Below, in pieces: positions 36,874 through 47,660 of a stretch of 64,000 nucleotides of DNA. Below the pieces are notes generated by a model. That model saw only the letters and a program-made list of their open reading frames with translations. It ran no database searches and was not told where the DNA came from. Numbering within the stretch: position 1 is the first letter of the stretch; each line of letters starts with the position of its first letter. A program made the position numbers and the translations under genes. The DNA comes from Burkholderiaceae bacterium (GTDB taxonomy: Bacteria > Pseudomonadota > Gammaproteobacteria > Burkholderiales > Burkholderiaceae_F), in assembly GCA_022843955.1 (NCBI GenBank), contig JALHMQ010000012.1:21522-85521 (forward strand), written 5' to 3'.

Positions 36874-38058
36874 TCAGTGCCGGATCTCGAACACCTGCCG
36901 CAGGTAGGCGAGATAGGCCTCGTCCTCGCACATGTTCTTCTCGGGCGAGTCGGACAGCTTGGCCACCGGCTGGCCGTTGCAGCGGACCATCTTGATGACG
37001 ATCTGCAGCGGCGTGTAGCCGAGGTCGTTGGTGAGGTTGGTGCCGACGCCGAACGCGGTGCGGGTGCGGTCGCGAAAGCGCAGGTACAGCTCGACCACGC
37101 GCGGAAAGGTGAGCGCGTCGGAGAACACCAGCGTCTTGGTCTTTGGATCGACGCGGTTGCGTTCGTAGTGTTCGATCATCCGCTCGCCCCAGGAGGTGGG
37201 GTCGCCGGAGTCATGACGTGCGCCGTCGAACAGCTTGCAGAAGTACATGTCGAAGTCGCGCAAGAACGCATCCATGCCGTAGACGTCGGACAGCGCGATG
37301 CCGAGGTCCCCGCGGTACTCCTTGGCCCACATCTCGAAGCCGAAGGTCTGCGAGTCGCGCAGCCGCGGCCCGAGCGCCTGGCAGGCCTGCAGGTACTCGT
37401 GCGCCATGGTGCCGAGCGGAATCAGGCCGTGCTTCATCGCGTAGTAGACGTTGCTGGTGCCGGCCAGATGGTCGCCAAAGGCTTCCTTCAGCGTCATCAG
37501 CACCTCGTCGTGCCACAGCCGGGCGAACCGGCGCCGGGTGCCGTAGTCGGCGATCTTCGGCCCTTCGCCGTCGGCCAGCCGCGGATCGGTGGTGATCTGC
37601 GCGATTTTGGCGCGCAGCCGGCTACGCCCCTCGGCATAGTCGGGCGCGCGCTGGGTGGCGCGGAAATACACCTCGTTGACGATCGCCAGCACCGGGATCT
37701 CGAACAGGATGGTGTGCAGCCACGGGCCCTTGATGACGATCTCGATCTCGCCGTTGTTTCTCGGCGACTTCTTCACCGTGATGTACTTGGTGTTCAGCTG
37801 GAACAGGCCGAGGAAGTCGACGAAATCGCTCTTGATGAAGCGCAGGCCGCGCAGGTAGTCGAGCTCACTGTCCTTGAAGCGCAGCGTGCACAGCCAGGCG
37901 ATCTGCTCGCGCACCTCGTCGACATACGGGGTCAAATCGACGTTCGGATTGCGGCACTTGAAGCGGTACTCCACCTGCGCGCCCGGGAAGTGATGCAGCA
38001 CCACCTGCATCATCGTGAACTTGTACAGGTCGGTGTCGAGCAGGCTGGTGATGATCAT
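36874..38058 (-). CDS. pncB: nicotinate phosphoribosyltransferase
   Basis: Converts nicotinate and PRPP (with ATP) to nicotinate mononucleotide in NAD salvage. The 394-residue product begins [18 protein letters not shown], the classic PncB N-terminus. It contains [24 protein letters not shown] near residue 245 (pieces: [19 protein letters not shown]) and [13 protein letters not shown] near residue 340, both phosphoribosyl-binding regions. It is a single gene, with livF ending upstream about 70 bases away. A degraded copy of its 3' end lies 150-260 bases downstream. Confidence 0.96.
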   Translation of the reverse strand: MIITSLLDTDLYKFTMMQVVLHHFPGAQVEYRFKCRNPNVDLTPYVDEVREQIAWLCTLRFKDSELDYLRGLRFIKSDFVDFLGLFQLNTKYITVKKSPRNNGEIEIVIKGPWLHTILFEIPVLAIVNEVYFRATQRAPDYAEGRSRLRAKIAQITTDPRLADGEGPKIADYGTRRRFARLWHDEVLMTLKEAFGDHLAGTSNVYYAMKHGLIPLGTMAHEYLQACQALGPRLRDSQTFGFEMWAKEYRGDLGIALSDVYGMDAFLRDFDMYFCKLFDGARHDSGDPTSWGERMIEHYERNRVDPKTKTLVFSDALTFPRVVELYLRFRDRTRTAFGVGTNLTNDLGYTPLQIVIKMVRCNGQPVAKLSDSPEKNMCEDEAYLAYLRQVFEIRH

Positions 38059-38129
38059 GCGCGGGTGGCGATCGCGGGGCGGGGTCGATGCCGGATGCTA
38101 CCGACTGCCGGCGCGGCGCGCCCGCATCT

Positions 38130-38822
38130 CTATAGGCCGAGCACGGCGCGGATCGCCGGCGTGGGCTGCAGCAACTCGATCGGGCGCGCGGCATCGACGA
38201 TCTGTCCGCGCTCGATCAGCAGCGCGCGGTCGGCGACCGCCGCCACAAAGCGCGCGTTCTGCTCTGACAGCAGCACCGACATGCCCTGCGCCTTGAGTGC
38301 GAGCACGGCGTCTGCGAGCGCCTCGACGATGCGCGGCGCGATTCCTTCGCTCGGCTCATCGAGCAGCACCACGCGCGGCCCGGCCGCGAGCGTGCGCGCC
38401 ACGGCCAGCATCTGCTGCTCGCCGCCGCTCATGTGAGCAGCACTGCGGTCGAGCATCTGCGCCAGGTTGGGGAACAGTTCCAGCAGGCCGGCAAGATCGA
38501 ATGCTCGGCCCTGCGCACCGATCTGCAGGTTCTCGCGCACCGTGAGGTCGGTAAAGATGCGCCGGTCTTCCGGCACGTAACCCAGACCAAGCCGCGCCCG
38601 GCGCCAACTTGGCAGCGACTCCAGCGGCACGCCATTGAGCTCGACCGCACCTCGCGCGCGCGCCAGCCCCATGATCGCCTTGAGAAGACTGGACTTGCCG
38701 GCGCCGTTGCGCCCGACCAGCGCCACCACCTCACCCGGTTCGACCGAGAACGAGACGTCGAACAGCGTCTGCGCCTTGCCATGCCAGGCGTCGAGGTGGC
38801 GCACGGCCAGCCGCGGGATCAC
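38130..38822 (-). CDS. livF: branched-chain amino acid ABC transporter ATPase LivF
   Basis: A 230-residue ABC ATPase. Walker A GRNGAGKSS near residue 37, signature MSGGEQQMLAVARTLA near residue 132 and Walker B VVLLDEPSEGIAP near residue 155 are all present. The short length and the tail place it with LivF. Its ATG overlaps the livG stop (ATGA). The transported substrate is inferred from family; amides or aromatic compounds are also carried by such systems. Confidence 0.92.
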   Translation of the reverse strand: MIPRLAVRHLDAWHGKAQTLFDVSFSVEPGEVVALVGRNGAGKSSLLKAIMGLARARGAVELNGVPLESLPSWRRARLGLGYVPEDRRIFTDLTVRENLQIGAQGRAFDLAGLLELFPNLAQMLDRSAAHMSGGEQQMLAVARTLAAGPRVVLLDEPSEGIAPRIVEALADAVLALKAQGMSVLLSEQNARFVAAVADRALLIERGQIVDAARPIELLQPTPAIRAVLGL

Positions 38823-39583
38823 GCCTCCTCCTCGACGTCGCCGAAGTACGCCGCCTGCGCGGCCGGATCGCGCCGCACCGCATCGGGCGCGCCGTCGGCG
38901 ATCAGCTTGCCGCGCGCCATCACCAGCACCCGCTGCGCGTAGCCGAACACCACTTCCATGCTGTGTTCGGTGAAGAGCACGGTCAGCGGGCGCTCGGCGG
39001 CGCTCTCATGCACCAGATCGCGCACCAGGTCCATCAGCGCAAAGCGCTCGGCCGCCGCCATGCCGGCGGTGGGTTCGTCCATCAACAGCAGGCGCGGGCT
39101 GCCTGCCAGCGCGATCGCCAGCTCGAGTCGCTTGGTGTCGGGGTAGGGCAAGTCGGCGGCGGCGCGGTCGGCCATCGCCGCCAGCCCCACGCGCGCCAGC
39201 AGCGCGTCGGCGCGCTCGCCATGCAGGAGGCCCAATGGGGTCCAGGCATTGGCGATGCCACCGGCGTGTGCGGCCAGCGCCAGCTGCAGGTTCTCGCGCA
39301 CCGTGAGCGTGCCCCAGGCCAGCGCGCTCTGGAACGTGCGGCCGATGCCGGCGCGTGCCAGCCGCGCCGGCGCCCAGCCGTCGATGCCGTGACCGTCGAA
39401 CAAGACACGGCCACTGGAAGCGCGATGCTGCCCGGCCAGCACGCCGAACAACGTGCTCTTGCCGGCGCCGTTGGGGCCGATCAACGCGGCGAACTCGCCC
39501 GGCGCCAATGCAAAGCTCACGCCGTCGACAGCTCGCACGCCGTCGAAGTGCTTGCGCACATCGGTGACGGCGAGCAGGCTCAT
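38819..39583 (-). CDS. livG: branched-chain amino acid ABC transporter ATPase LivG
   Basis: A 254-residue ABC ATPase of the LivG type. Walker A GPNGAGKST near residue 38, Walker B LLLMDEPTAGMAAAE near residue 165, and a Liv-type insertion with GRTFQSALAWGTLTVRENLQLA near residue 80 (pieces: IGRTFQSALAWGTLTVREN). The signature motif is weak (LPYPDTKRLELAIAL in place of LSGGQ), common in LivG proteins. Start ATG 39583; a frame to 39907 is only antisense overlap with livHM. Confidence 0.92.
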   Translation of the reverse strand: MSLLAVTDVRKHFDGVRAVDGVSFALAPGEFAALIGPNGAGKSTLFGVLAGQHRASSGRVLFDGHGIDGWAPARLARAGIGRTFQSALAWGTLTVRENLQLALAAHAGGIANAWTPLGLLHGERADALLARVGLAAMADRAAADLPYPDTKRLELAIALAGSPRLLLMDEPTAGMAAAERFALMDLVRDLVHESAAERPLTVLFTEHSMEVVFGYAQRVLVMARGKLIADGAPDAVRRDPAAQAAYFGDVEEEA

Positions 39584-41430
39584 CGGGTCGCCGCCGGCCG
39601 TTCGAGCCGCGCGCGCAGGAAGCCGGCGATCCCCTGTGGGAACACCACCACCAGCAGCACGATCGCCACGCCGAGCACCAGGCGCCAGTGTTCGGTGCCG
39701 CGCGTCAGTTCCACCGCGAGCGCGTGATAAGCGGCGGCACCAAGCAGGGGCCCGACCAGGGTCTGCAGTCCGCCGAGCAGCACCATCACCAGCGCGTCGA
39801 GCGACTGCGCGATCGACAGGCTGTTGGGGAACACCGAACCCTTTTGATAGGCGTTGAGCACGCCCGCCAGGCCCGCAAGCAGGCCGCCGGCGGCGAACGC
39901 TGCCCACTGCACGCGCTGCGCATCGATGCCGCTGGCTTCGGCGCGGGCGCGGGCGTCACGCACCGCGCGCAATGCCACGCCGAACGGCGCATAGGCCGCA
40001 CGCCGCAGCAGCAACAGCGCCGCCACCGCCAGCGCCAGTGTCAGGAGGAAATAGGCGTTGCGCTCGGTGAGCCAGGGCGGCAGCCCGTTCCACAGGCCGA
40101 GGATGCCGTTGTCGCCGCCGGTCACGTCGATCCACTGGGTGGCGCCGGACCACAGGATCTGCGCGAAGGCGAGCGTGAGCATCGCCGCGTACACCCCCTG
40201 CGCGCGCAGCACGAACCAGCCGCACAGCAACGCCACCGCGCCTGCAGCCAGCGGCCCGGCAATCAGCCCGGCGAAAAACGGCGCCTGCGCGTACTTGGCC
40301 AGCAGCGCGGCGGCATAGGCGCCGGCCCCGAAGAACGCTGCGTGGCCGAACGAGGTGATGCCGCCCAACCCCATGAAGAAGTGCAGGCTCGCCGCAAACA
40401 CGGCGAGGATCGCGATGTCGGTCAGCACCACCAGCAGGTAGTCGCCCGCCCACAGCGGTGCACTGGCGGCAGCGGCCAACATGGCCGCCGCCACGAGCTT
40501 GAGCCGACGATCGGCAGCGATGAACGGCGCATGAAGTTCGCCACCGCCGCGGGCGATCACCTGCGCGCGGCCGAGCAAACCGTAGGGCCGGATCACCAGC
40601 ACCACCGCCATCGCCAGAAACGCCAGCACCAACGTCGACTGCGGCAGCAACCAGATGCCAAAGGCGTGCAGCAAACCGATCAGGATCGACGCCAGCAGCG
40701 CGCCGCCAATCGACCCGAGGCCGCCCACCACCACCACCACGAACGCCTCGACGATCACCGCCAGATCCATCTGCAGCGTGACCGACTCGCGCGGAATCTG
40801 CAGCGCCCCGCCCAGCCCGGCGAGGAACGCGCCGAGCGCGAACACCGTAGTGAACAGGCGGCGGCGATCGACACCGAGCGCCTCGGCCATCTCGCCGTCC
40901 TGCGTGGCAGCACGCACATTGATGCCCCATTGCGTGCGATGGAACAGCAGCCAGAGCAGCACGAAGACGACCGGTCCGGCGGCGAGCAGGAACAGCGCGT
41001 ACTGCGGCACGAGCGCACCGGCGATCTCGACCGCGCCCGACAGCCCCGGTGCGCGCGGCGCGAACAGGTCTTCCGGTCCCCACAGCCAGAGCACGAGGTC
41101 CTGCACGATCAGCACGATGCCGAAGGTGCCGAGCAACTGAAAGATCTCGGGCGCGGCATAGATGCGCCGCAGGATCAGCACTTCGATCGCCACGCCGATG
41201 ATGGCCACCACCACCCCGGCCAGCAGCAGGCCGCCGAAGAAGCCGACAGGCGTGCGCGGCAGCTCGGCGGTGATCGTGTAGGCGAGGTAGGCGCCCAGCA
41301 TGTACAGCGAGCCGTGCGCGAAATTCACCACGCGCGTGACGCCGAAGATGATGGTCAGGCCGGCCGCGACCAGGAACAGCGTCGATGCATAGGCCAGGCC
41401 AGTCAGCAGCTGGGGCAGGAACAGGTCCAA
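39580..41430 (-). CDS. livHM: branched-chain amino acid ABC permease, LivH-LivM fusion
   Basis: A 616-residue fusion of the two Liv permeases. Residues about 1-290 are LivH-like (GVTRVVNFAHGSLYMLGAYLA near residue 29; pieces: GVTRVVNFAHGSLYMLG). Residues about 310-610 are LivM-like (LGGITSFGHAAFFGAGAYA near residue 350). The linker is around residues 288-310. Fusion forms are frequent in Burkholderiales-type genomes. The stop overlaps livG by 4 bases; livK is upstream, 137 bases away. Confidence 0.92.
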   Translation of the reverse strand: MDLFLPQLLTGLAYASTLFLVAAGLTIIFGVTRVVNFAHGSLYMLGAYLAYTITAELPRTPVGFFGGLLLAGVVVAIIGVAIEVLILRRIYAAPEIFQLLGTFGIVLIVQDLVLWLWGPEDLFAPRAPGLSGAVEIAGALVPQYALFLLAAGPVVFVLLWLLFHRTQWGINVRAATQDGEMAEALGVDRRRLFTTVFALGAFLAGLGGALQIPRESVTLQMDLAVIVEAFVVVVVGGLGSIGGALLASILIGLLHAFGIWLLPQSTLVLAFLAMAVVLVIRPYGLLGRAQVIARGGGELHAPFIAADRRLKLVAAAMLAAAASAPLWAGDYLLVVLTDIAILAVFAASLHFFMGLGGITSFGHAAFFGAGAYAAALLAKYAQAPFFAGLIAGPLAAGAVALLCGWFVLRAQGVYAAMLTLAFAQILWSGATQWIDVTGGDNGILGLWNGLPPWLTERNAYFLLTLALAVAALLLLRRAAYAPFGVALRAVRDARARAEASGIDAQRVQWAAFAAGGLLAGLAGVLNAYQKGSVFPNSLSIAQSLDALVMVLLGGLQTLVGPLLGAAAYHALAVELTRGTEHWRLVLGVAIVLLVVVFPQGIAGFLRARLERPAATR

Positions 41431-41567
41431 GGGGGCCGGGGTGGTCGCGCGTGGGTCGTCGGGCGCGCAAGCCTACTGCAAGCGCGACGCTCGCAATCGC
41501 TCGCGCATGCGGTCAATTCCACGTGACACGCCGATACCGCAACGGGCGGTGGCCGGCGCGGATGCAA

Positions 41568-42812
41568 CTAGGTCGATGCTGCCGGCGGACGGCGCTTCTT
41601 CACCTCGGCATCGGTCGGCAGGAACTTGGCACCGTCCGCGTAACGCCACTCGACCATCGTGCCCTTGCCCGCGCGCACCGCCAGCTTGCCCACATAGGCG
41701 CCCATGGTGGACTGGTGATCGAGCGCGCGGAAGGTCACCGGGCCGAACGGCGAGGTGAAATTGAGGCCGCGCAGCGCACCGATGAGCTTGCCGGTGTCGG
41801 TCGATCGGGCGCGCGTGATCGCCGCCGCGATCGCCTGGATCATCGCGTAGCCGACCACCGAGCCTAAGCGCGGATAGTCGTTGAACCGACGGTAATAGGC
41901 GTTGAAGAAGCGCGCATGCTCGGGGGTGGCGATCTGATCCCACGGATAGCCGGTGACGGTCCAGTTATCCGGGGTTTCGTCGCGCAGCACGTCCAGATAC
42001 TCCGGTTCGCCCGAGAGCAGGCTCACCACCGGCAAGCGCGGGAACAATCCGCGCAGGTTGCCTTCGCGCACCAGACGCGCCAGGTCGGCCCCAAAGGTGA
42101 CGTTGAAGATGGCCTCCGGCCGCGCCGCCAATACTGCCTGCAGCGTGCTGCCCGCCTCGAGCTTGTTGAGCGCGGGCCACTGTTCGGCGACGAACTGCAC
42201 ATCGGGCCGGCGCGCCGCCAGCAGCGCCTTGAAGCTCGCCACCGCGCTCTGGCCGTACTCGTAGTTCGGCGCGATCGTGACCCAGCGCTTGGCCGGCAGC
42301 TTGGCCGCCTCGTCGACCAGCATGGCGCTCTGCATGTAGGTGCTGGCGCGCAGGCGGAAGGTGTAGCGGTTGCCTTTCTCCCACACCAAGGCGTCAGTCA
42401 GCGGTTCGCTGGCGAGGAACAGCGTGCGGTTGCGCAGCGCGAAATCGGCCACGGCAAGGCCGACGTTCGACAGGAACGTGCCGGCCAGCAGGTCGACCTT
42501 CTCGCTCGACACCAACTCGGTGGCATGGCGGATCGCATCGTCGGGCTTGCCCGCGTCGTCGCGCGCGATGACCTGCAGTGGCCGACCGAGCAGGCCGCCG
42601 GCGGCGTTGACCTCGTCGACCGCAAGTTCCCAGGCCTTGCGGTACGGCACCAGGAACTGCGGGATCGTCGAATAGCTGTTGATCTCGCCCACGCGGATCG
42701 GCTTGCCGGCGGCCGCCTTGCCCTGCGCGTGCACAGTCGGCAGGACGGCGCCACCCGCCGCGGCCGCGAGCAATTGCCGACGCTGCCTAGATAGGAGCAG
42801 TTCTTTGATCAT
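41568..42812 (-). CDS. livK: ABC transporter periplasmic binding protein LivK-type
   Basis: A 414-residue periplasmic ligand-binding protein (peripla_BP_6 family). The start ATG 42812 is preceded by GGGATCGG; the N-terminal RRQLLAAAAGGAVLPTVHAQ looks like a signal peptide of Tat-like composition (pieces: RQLLAAAAGGAVLP). Two lobes follow, starting IRVGEINSYSTIPQFLVPYRKAWELAVDEVNAAGGLLGRPL (pieces: GEINSYSTIPQFLVPYRKAW). It is the first gene of livK-HM-G-F. The ligand may be a branched-chain amino acid, amide or aromatic acid; I cannot decide. Confidence 0.9.
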   Translation of the reverse strand: MIKELLLSRQRRQLLAAAAGGAVLPTVHAQGKAAAGKPIRVGEINSYSTIPQFLVPYRKAWELAVDEVNAAGGLLGRPLQVIARDDAGKPDDAIRHATELVSSEKVDLLAGTFLSNVGLAVADFALRNRTLFLASEPLTDALVWEKGNRYTFRLRASTYMQSAMLVDEAAKLPAKRWVTIAPNYEYGQSAVASFKALLAARRPDVQFVAEQWPALNKLEAGSTLQAVLAARPEAIFNVTFGADLARLVREGNLRGLFPRLPVVSLLSGEPEYLDVLRDETPDNWTVTGYPWDQIATPEHARFFNAYYRRFNDYPRLGSVVGYAMIQAIAAAITRARSTDTGKLIGALRGLNFTSPFGPVTFRALDHQSTMGAYVGKLAVRAGKGTMVEWRYADGAKFLPTDAEVKKRRPPAAST

Positions 42813-42866
42813 CCGATCCCTCGTATGGCCATGGGTTTCGCGTCGGAACGGGATGACGCGGCGCGA

Positions 42867-42872
42867 TAGAAT
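42867..42872 (+). promoter_or_regulatory. fdxA: candidate -10 box for fdxA
   Basis: TAGAAT lies 49 bases before the fdxA ATG in the 109-base divergent gap between livK and fdxA. There is no convincing -35 at the right distance, so this is only a weak suggestion. Confidence 0.25.
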
Positions 42873-42921
42873 AGCCGGCGTCGGCTCTCCTTCGTGAGCC
42901 TCCCTACGCGCAACCCCCGCT

Positions 42922-43245
42922 ATGACACACGTCGTCACCGAACCCTGCATCAAGTGCAAGTACACCGATTGTGTCGACGTCTGTCCGGTGGACTGCTTCC
43001 GTGAAGGGCCGAACTTCCTCACCATCGATCCGGACGAGTGCATCGACTGCGCCGTGTGCATCCCCGAGTGCCCGGTCAACGCGATCTACGCCGAGGAAGA
43101 CGTGCCCGAAGACCAGCGTCACTTCATCCCGCTGAACATCGAACTGGCCAAGAACTGGCCGTCCATCACCCGCATGAAGCCGCACCCGGCCGATGCCGAT
43201 GAGTGGAAAGATGTCCGCGTCAAGATGCATTACCTGGAGCGTTAG
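42922..43245 (+). CDS. fdxA: seven-iron ferredoxin
   Basis: A 107-residue [3Fe-4S][4Fe-4S] ferredoxin of the FdxA type, a low-potential soluble electron carrier. The cysteine pattern is [18 protein letters not shown] near residue 9 (the KYTDC form with Cys spacing for the 3Fe cluster) and [16 protein letters not shown] near residue 40. The C-terminal extension with [14 protein letters not shown] is typical. It is monocistronic and divergent from the liv operon. Confidence 0.96.
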   Translation: MTHVVTEPCIKCKYTDCVDVCPVDCFREGPNFLTIDPDECIDCAVCIPECPVNAIYAEEDVPEDQRHFIPLNIELAKNWPSITRMKPHPADADEWKDVRVKMHYLER

Positions 43246-43396
43246 ACGCACCCGCTGTCTTAGCGGGCGCAGAGACGTTCCGTTTCCCGCAACGTTCGAT
43301 TTCACTGCAGCCGCTGCGCGCCTGCCGGTGGCGGTGATTTGTCAACTCGGCGCCGAGTCTGCGGACACTGCCTGACACTGCCACCAACTTTCGTGG

Positions 43397-43424
43397 TTCA
43401 CGGATTGCCGGGGGGAGATACACT
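43397..43424 (+). promoter_or_regulatory. phaZ: candidate promoter of phaZ
   Basis: TTCACG at 43397-43402 and TACACT at 43419-43424 are separated by 16 bases and lie about 100 bases before the TTG start of phaZ. Both boxes match the sigma-70 consensus at four of six positions or slightly more. Suggestion only. Confidence 0.35.
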
Positions 43425-43526
43425 GACCCGTTCGTGCGTCCGGTCTTTCTCGTACGGGAACGCGAACTTGCGGTAACGGCGGAGCCTTTCCCCAGTGCCG
43501 CGCTCGTCTGGAACGGGAGAACTGCG

Positions 43527-44762
<1,236 letters not shown>

Positions 44763-44841
44763 GGCGCTGGGCCGCGCGAGCGCGCAGCCGGGTACCTGCC
44801 GAACCAACTGCGAGCCATGACGCAGCTGTGATAATCGGCAC

Positions 44842-45555
44842 ATGAACGCTGCCGACCGCACCGTGCTAGCCACCCCGCTGGATCCACTCGATTTGCTGGC
44901 CGACCGCATCGATGCCCTGCTGCCCCAGACGCAGTGCAGGAAGTGCGGTTTCGCCGGTTGTCGGCCCTACGCCGAGGCGATCGCCACAGGCAGCGCACAG
45001 ATCAATAGATGCCCGCCAGGTGGCACGCCGGGCATCGCCAAGCTCGCCTCGCTGCTTGGCCGCGCGCCGCTGACGCTCGATCTCACCCACGGCACCGAGC
45101 AAGCACTGCGCGTCGCGCGGATCGACGAAGCGCTGTGCATCGGCTGCACGCTCTGCATCGAGTCCTGTCCGGTCGACGCCATCATCGGCGCCACCAAGCG
45201 CATGCACACCGTGTTGCCGCAGGTGTGTACCGGTTGCGATCTGTGCGTCGCGCCCTGCCCGATGGACTGCATCGCGATGATCGAGGTCCATCCACCGCGG
45301 GCCTGGAGCAGCGACGATGCAGCCGTTGCGCGCGCACGGTTTCATCGCCGCACGGTGCGACTGGCGCAAGACAAGCTCGACAACGAGGAGCGCCTCGCCA
45401 CCAAGCCGGTGGCCAAGCTGCGCGAACTCGATGGGCGTGACGATCTCACGCTTGAACAGAGCGATCAGAAAAAGGCGGTCGTGCAGGCGGCGATGGAGCG
45501 CGCCCGTGCCCGTCGCGCCACGGTGGCCGCGCCATCCGGTGGAGCCGCCCCATGA
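44842..45555 (+). CDS. RnfB-like soluble ferredoxin
   Basis: A 237-residue iron-sulfur protein resembling RnfB/RsxB of the Rnf electron-transport complex but without its N-terminal membrane helix. It has a Fe-S N-domain with [16 protein letters not shown] near residue 32 and CPPGG near residue 57, then two ferredoxin sites, [16 protein letters not shown] near residue 100 and [16 protein letters not shown] near residue 130, followed by a charged helical tail. It is overlapped by nth (ATGA). No other rnf gene is in the window, so it probably acts as a free electron carrier. Confidence 0.9.
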   Translation: MNAADRTVLATPLDPLDLLADRIDALLPQTQCRKCGFAGCRPYAEAIATGSAQINRCPPGGTPGIAKLASLLGRAPLTLDLTHGTEQALRVARIDEALCIGCTLCIESCPVDAIIGATKRMHTVLPQVCTGCDLCVAPCPMDCIAMIEVHPPRAWSSDDAAVARARFHRRTVRLAQDKLDNEERLATKPVAKLRELDGRDDLTLEQSDQKKAVVQAAMERARARRATVAAPSGGAAP

Positions 45556-46196
45556 ATGCCGACAAGCGGCGCGCCATGTTCGAGACCTGGCGCCACGCCA
45601 ATCCGCACCCGACCACCGAACTGACGTACCGCACGCCGTTCGAACTGCTGGTCGCCGTGGTGCTGTCGGCACAGGCGACCGACAAGAGCGTGAACCTCGC
45701 CACCGTCAAGCTGTTTGCGGTGGCCGACACACCGCAAAAGTTGTTCGCACTCGGCGAGGCGGGCCTGACGCCGTACATCCAGACCATCGGCCTGTACCGC
45801 ACCAAGGCCAGGAACGTCATCGGCTTGTGCCGGATGCTGCTGGAGCAGCACGGCGGCGAGGTTCCGCGCGACCGCGCAGCGCTCGAGGCCCTGCCGGGTG
45901 TCGGCCGCAAGACGGCGAACGTGGTGCTCAATACCGCGTTCGGCGAGCCGATCATCGCGGTGGACACGCACATCTTCCGCGTGTCCAACCGCACCGGCAT
46001 CGCACCGGGCAAGGTTGTCGACGAGGTCGAACGCAAACTGCTGAAGTTTGTGCCGGAAGAGTTCCGTCAGGATGCGCATCACTGGCTGATCCTGCACGGA
46101 CGTTACGTCTGCAAGGCGCGCAAGCCTGAGTGCTGGCGCTGCACCATCAGCACGTGGTGCGAGTTTCGCCCCAAGACCCTGGCGCAGGTCGGCTGA
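45552..46196 (+). CDS. nth: endonuclease III
   Basis: A bifunctional DNA glycosylase/AP lyase for oxidised pyrimidines in base-excision repair. The 214 residues have the helix-hairpin-helix [12 protein letters not shown] with catalytic K120, then D138 in [11 protein letters not shown], both at the same positions as in E. coli. The C-terminal [4Fe-4S] loop is [17 protein letters not shown]. Translation is probably coupled to the RnfB-like gene through the 4-base overlap. Confidence 0.97.
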   Translation: MNADKRRAMFETWRHANPHPTTELTYRTPFELLVAVVLSAQATDKSVNLATVKLFAVADTPQKLFALGEAGLTPYIQTIGLYRTKARNVIGLCRMLLEQHGGEVPRDRAALEALPGVGRKTANVVLNTAFGEPIIAVDTHIFRVSNRTGIAPGKVVDEVERKLLKFVPEEFRQDAHHWLILHGRYVCKARKPECWRCTISTWCEFRPKTLAQVG

Positions 46197-46209
46197 GGGA
46201 CGCTGAGCG

Positions 46210-46653
46210 GTGTTCAATCCCAGTCGCGACGAGGTACGCCGCTTCTTCTGCGAGGTCTGGCGCAAACGCCGTGCCGGCGAGGTGCTGACCCCGCTGGAAG
46301 CCACCGCGCTGAAGTGGGTCGACGTGCATCCCGAGTACCACGCGCTGCTCGACGATTCCGACCACGCGGTGACCGCCGATTTCTCGGTCGAGCGCGGCCA
46401 GAGCAATCCGTTCCTGCACTTGTCGATGCACCTGGCGATCGAGGAACAGTTGTCGATCGATCAGCCACCCGGTATTCGGGCTGCCTTCATGCAGCTGGCC
46501 GCACGCGCCGGCAGCGAGCACGACGCCGTGCATGAAGCGATTGAGTGCCTGGGACGCGTGCTGTGGGAGTCGCAGCGCGGTGTGTTGCCGGCCGATCCAC
46601 AGGCAATCAACGACGCCTACATCGATTGCCTGCGGCGGCGCGCCACGTCCTAG
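46210..46653 (+). CDS. DUF1841 family protein
   Basis: A 147-residue soluble protein of the DUF1841 family of beta- and gammaproteobacteria. It contains NPFLHLSMHLAIEEQLSIDQPPGIR near residue 62 (pieces: NPFLHLSMHLAIEEQ), whose two His suggest a helical metal-binding bundle. The start is GTG 46210, 13 bases after nth, so it is likely in the same operon. Function unknown. Confidence 0.85.
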   Translation: MFNPSRDEVRRFFCEVWRKRRAGEVLTPLEATALKWVDVHPEYHALLDDSDHAVTADFSVERGQSNPFLHLSMHLAIEEQLSIDQPPGIRAAFMQLAARAGSEHDAVHEAIECLGRVLWESQRGVLPADPQAINDAYIDCLRRRATS

Positions 46654-46675
46654 CTGCTTCAATCAGTCGCCAGAA

Positions 46676-46706
46676 AAAGAAAGGGGCGCTTTGCGCCCCT
46701 TTCTTT
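46676..46706. terminator. bidirectional rho-independent terminator
   Basis: A perfect 14-bp stem (46676-46689 with 46693-46706) and a 3-base loop, with A-rich 5' and T-rich 3' arms, sits in the 68-base gap between convergent DUF1841 and cytochrome genes. It can terminate transcription from both sides. Confidence 0.9.
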
Positions 46707-46721
46707 GCCACGCTTGAGCCG

Positions 46722-47054
46722 CTAGCGCCGGTGAGAGAGCGGGCCGGGCAGCGATTCGAAGTAAGCCGAGAGATTGATGATGTCCTGCCGCGACAGCGGC
46801 TTGGCCAAGCCCGCCATGATCGGGTTCTTGCGGTCACCGCGCTGGTAGGCGATCAGCGTCTGCGCCAGATAATCCGCGTACTGGCCAGCCAGCTTCGGGT
46901 AGCTTGGATCGATCGGCGACTTGAAGTCCTTGCCGTGGCAGGCGGCGCACTGTGCGTCGGCGATCTTCTGGCCGGCCTGCAGGTCGGCGGCGTGTGCTGC
47001 CAACGCCACCGCAAACAGCGCAGCAGCCGAGGCGAGTTTCACAAAGCTATTCAT
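46722..47054 (-). CDS. monohaem cytochrome c, c4/c553-like (second of a tandem pair)
   Basis: A 110-residue periplasmic cytochrome c with a signal peptide (about 1-23, ending AAHAAD) and haem site CAACH near residue 36. The stretch PKLAGQYADYLAQTLIAYQRGDRKNPIM near residue 53 (pieces: PKLAGQYADYLAQTLIAYQR) with the distal Met is typical of one half of dihaem cytochrome c4. It lies 10 bases after the related gene at 47065-47421, suggesting one transcript and a shared role in periplasmic electron transfer. Confidence 0.9.
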   Translation of the reverse strand: MNSFVKLASAAALFAVALAAHAADLQAGQKIADAQCAACHGKDFKSPIDPSYPKLAGQYADYLAQTLIAYQRGDRKNPIMAGLAKPLSRQDIINLSAYFESLPGPLSHRR

Positions 47055-47064
47055 CCTGGCACCC

Positions 47065-47421
47065 CTACTTGGTTGCATCGCTGCCGCGGGCAGCGTAATA
47101 GGCGGCCAGTGCCGCGATCTCGGCATCATCCAGGCCCATGGCGATGGCGCGCATGGTCGGATGATTGCGATCTCCCTTGCGATACGCGAGCAGCGCGGCC
47201 TCCAGGTACTTGGCCGACTGGCCGGAGATCATCGGCACGCGGTACACGCGCGGGAACGAGGCCTGGTAGCCGGGGATCGTGTGGCAGCCGGAGCACATGG
47301 AGACGTTGACTACCTTCGGCACGCTCGTCGCTGCAGCAGCCGGCGCCGACGGTTGCTGGGCCAGCACTGCCAGCGGCATCAAGGCTGCCGCCGCCGCGAT
47401 CCAGGTCCTGGTGTTCATCAT
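47065..47421 (-). CDS. monohaem cytochrome c, c4/c553-like (first of a tandem pair)
   Basis: A 118-residue periplasmic cytochrome c with signal peptide (about 1-21) and haem site CSGCH near residue 43. PMISGQSAKYLEAALLAYRKGDRNHPTM near residue 63 (pieces: GQSAKYLEAALLAYRKGDR) parallels the neighbour gene and holds the distal Met. Two start codons lie side by side (47421 and 47418). TAGAAT at 47525-47530 on the minus strand could be its -10 box. Together the two genes resemble a split cytochrome c4. Confidence 0.88.
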   Translation of the reverse strand: MMNTRTWIAAAAALMPLAVLAQQPSAPAAAATSVPKVVNVSMCSGCHTIPGYQASFPRVYRVPMISGQSAKYLEAALLAYRKGDRNHPTMRAIAMGLDDAEIAALAAYYAARGSDATK

Positions 47422-47660
47422 GAGTGGCGATCCAAGAGAAGATTCAAGGGTGCGAGCCGCAACCGAGGAGATCACTGGCACGAAGCCGGCGCGCGGGTTG
47501 AGCAAAGACAAAAAATCGACGCGGATTCTAGCCCAGAGGCACGCGATGTTTGCGCTGCGTATACTCAATTAGACACGTTCGGCGCTATACGCGCGCACCG
47601 CAAACTGCGGGTCGCATCGCCACCGTCGCATTGCCACCACCGCCCACGCCCTGCCTGCCC

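Noticed and set aside
36874..36931. minus-strand frame overlapping the pncB end as a separate gene
   Set aside because: It only bridges pncB sequence and the decayed fragment in another frame, with no start signal.
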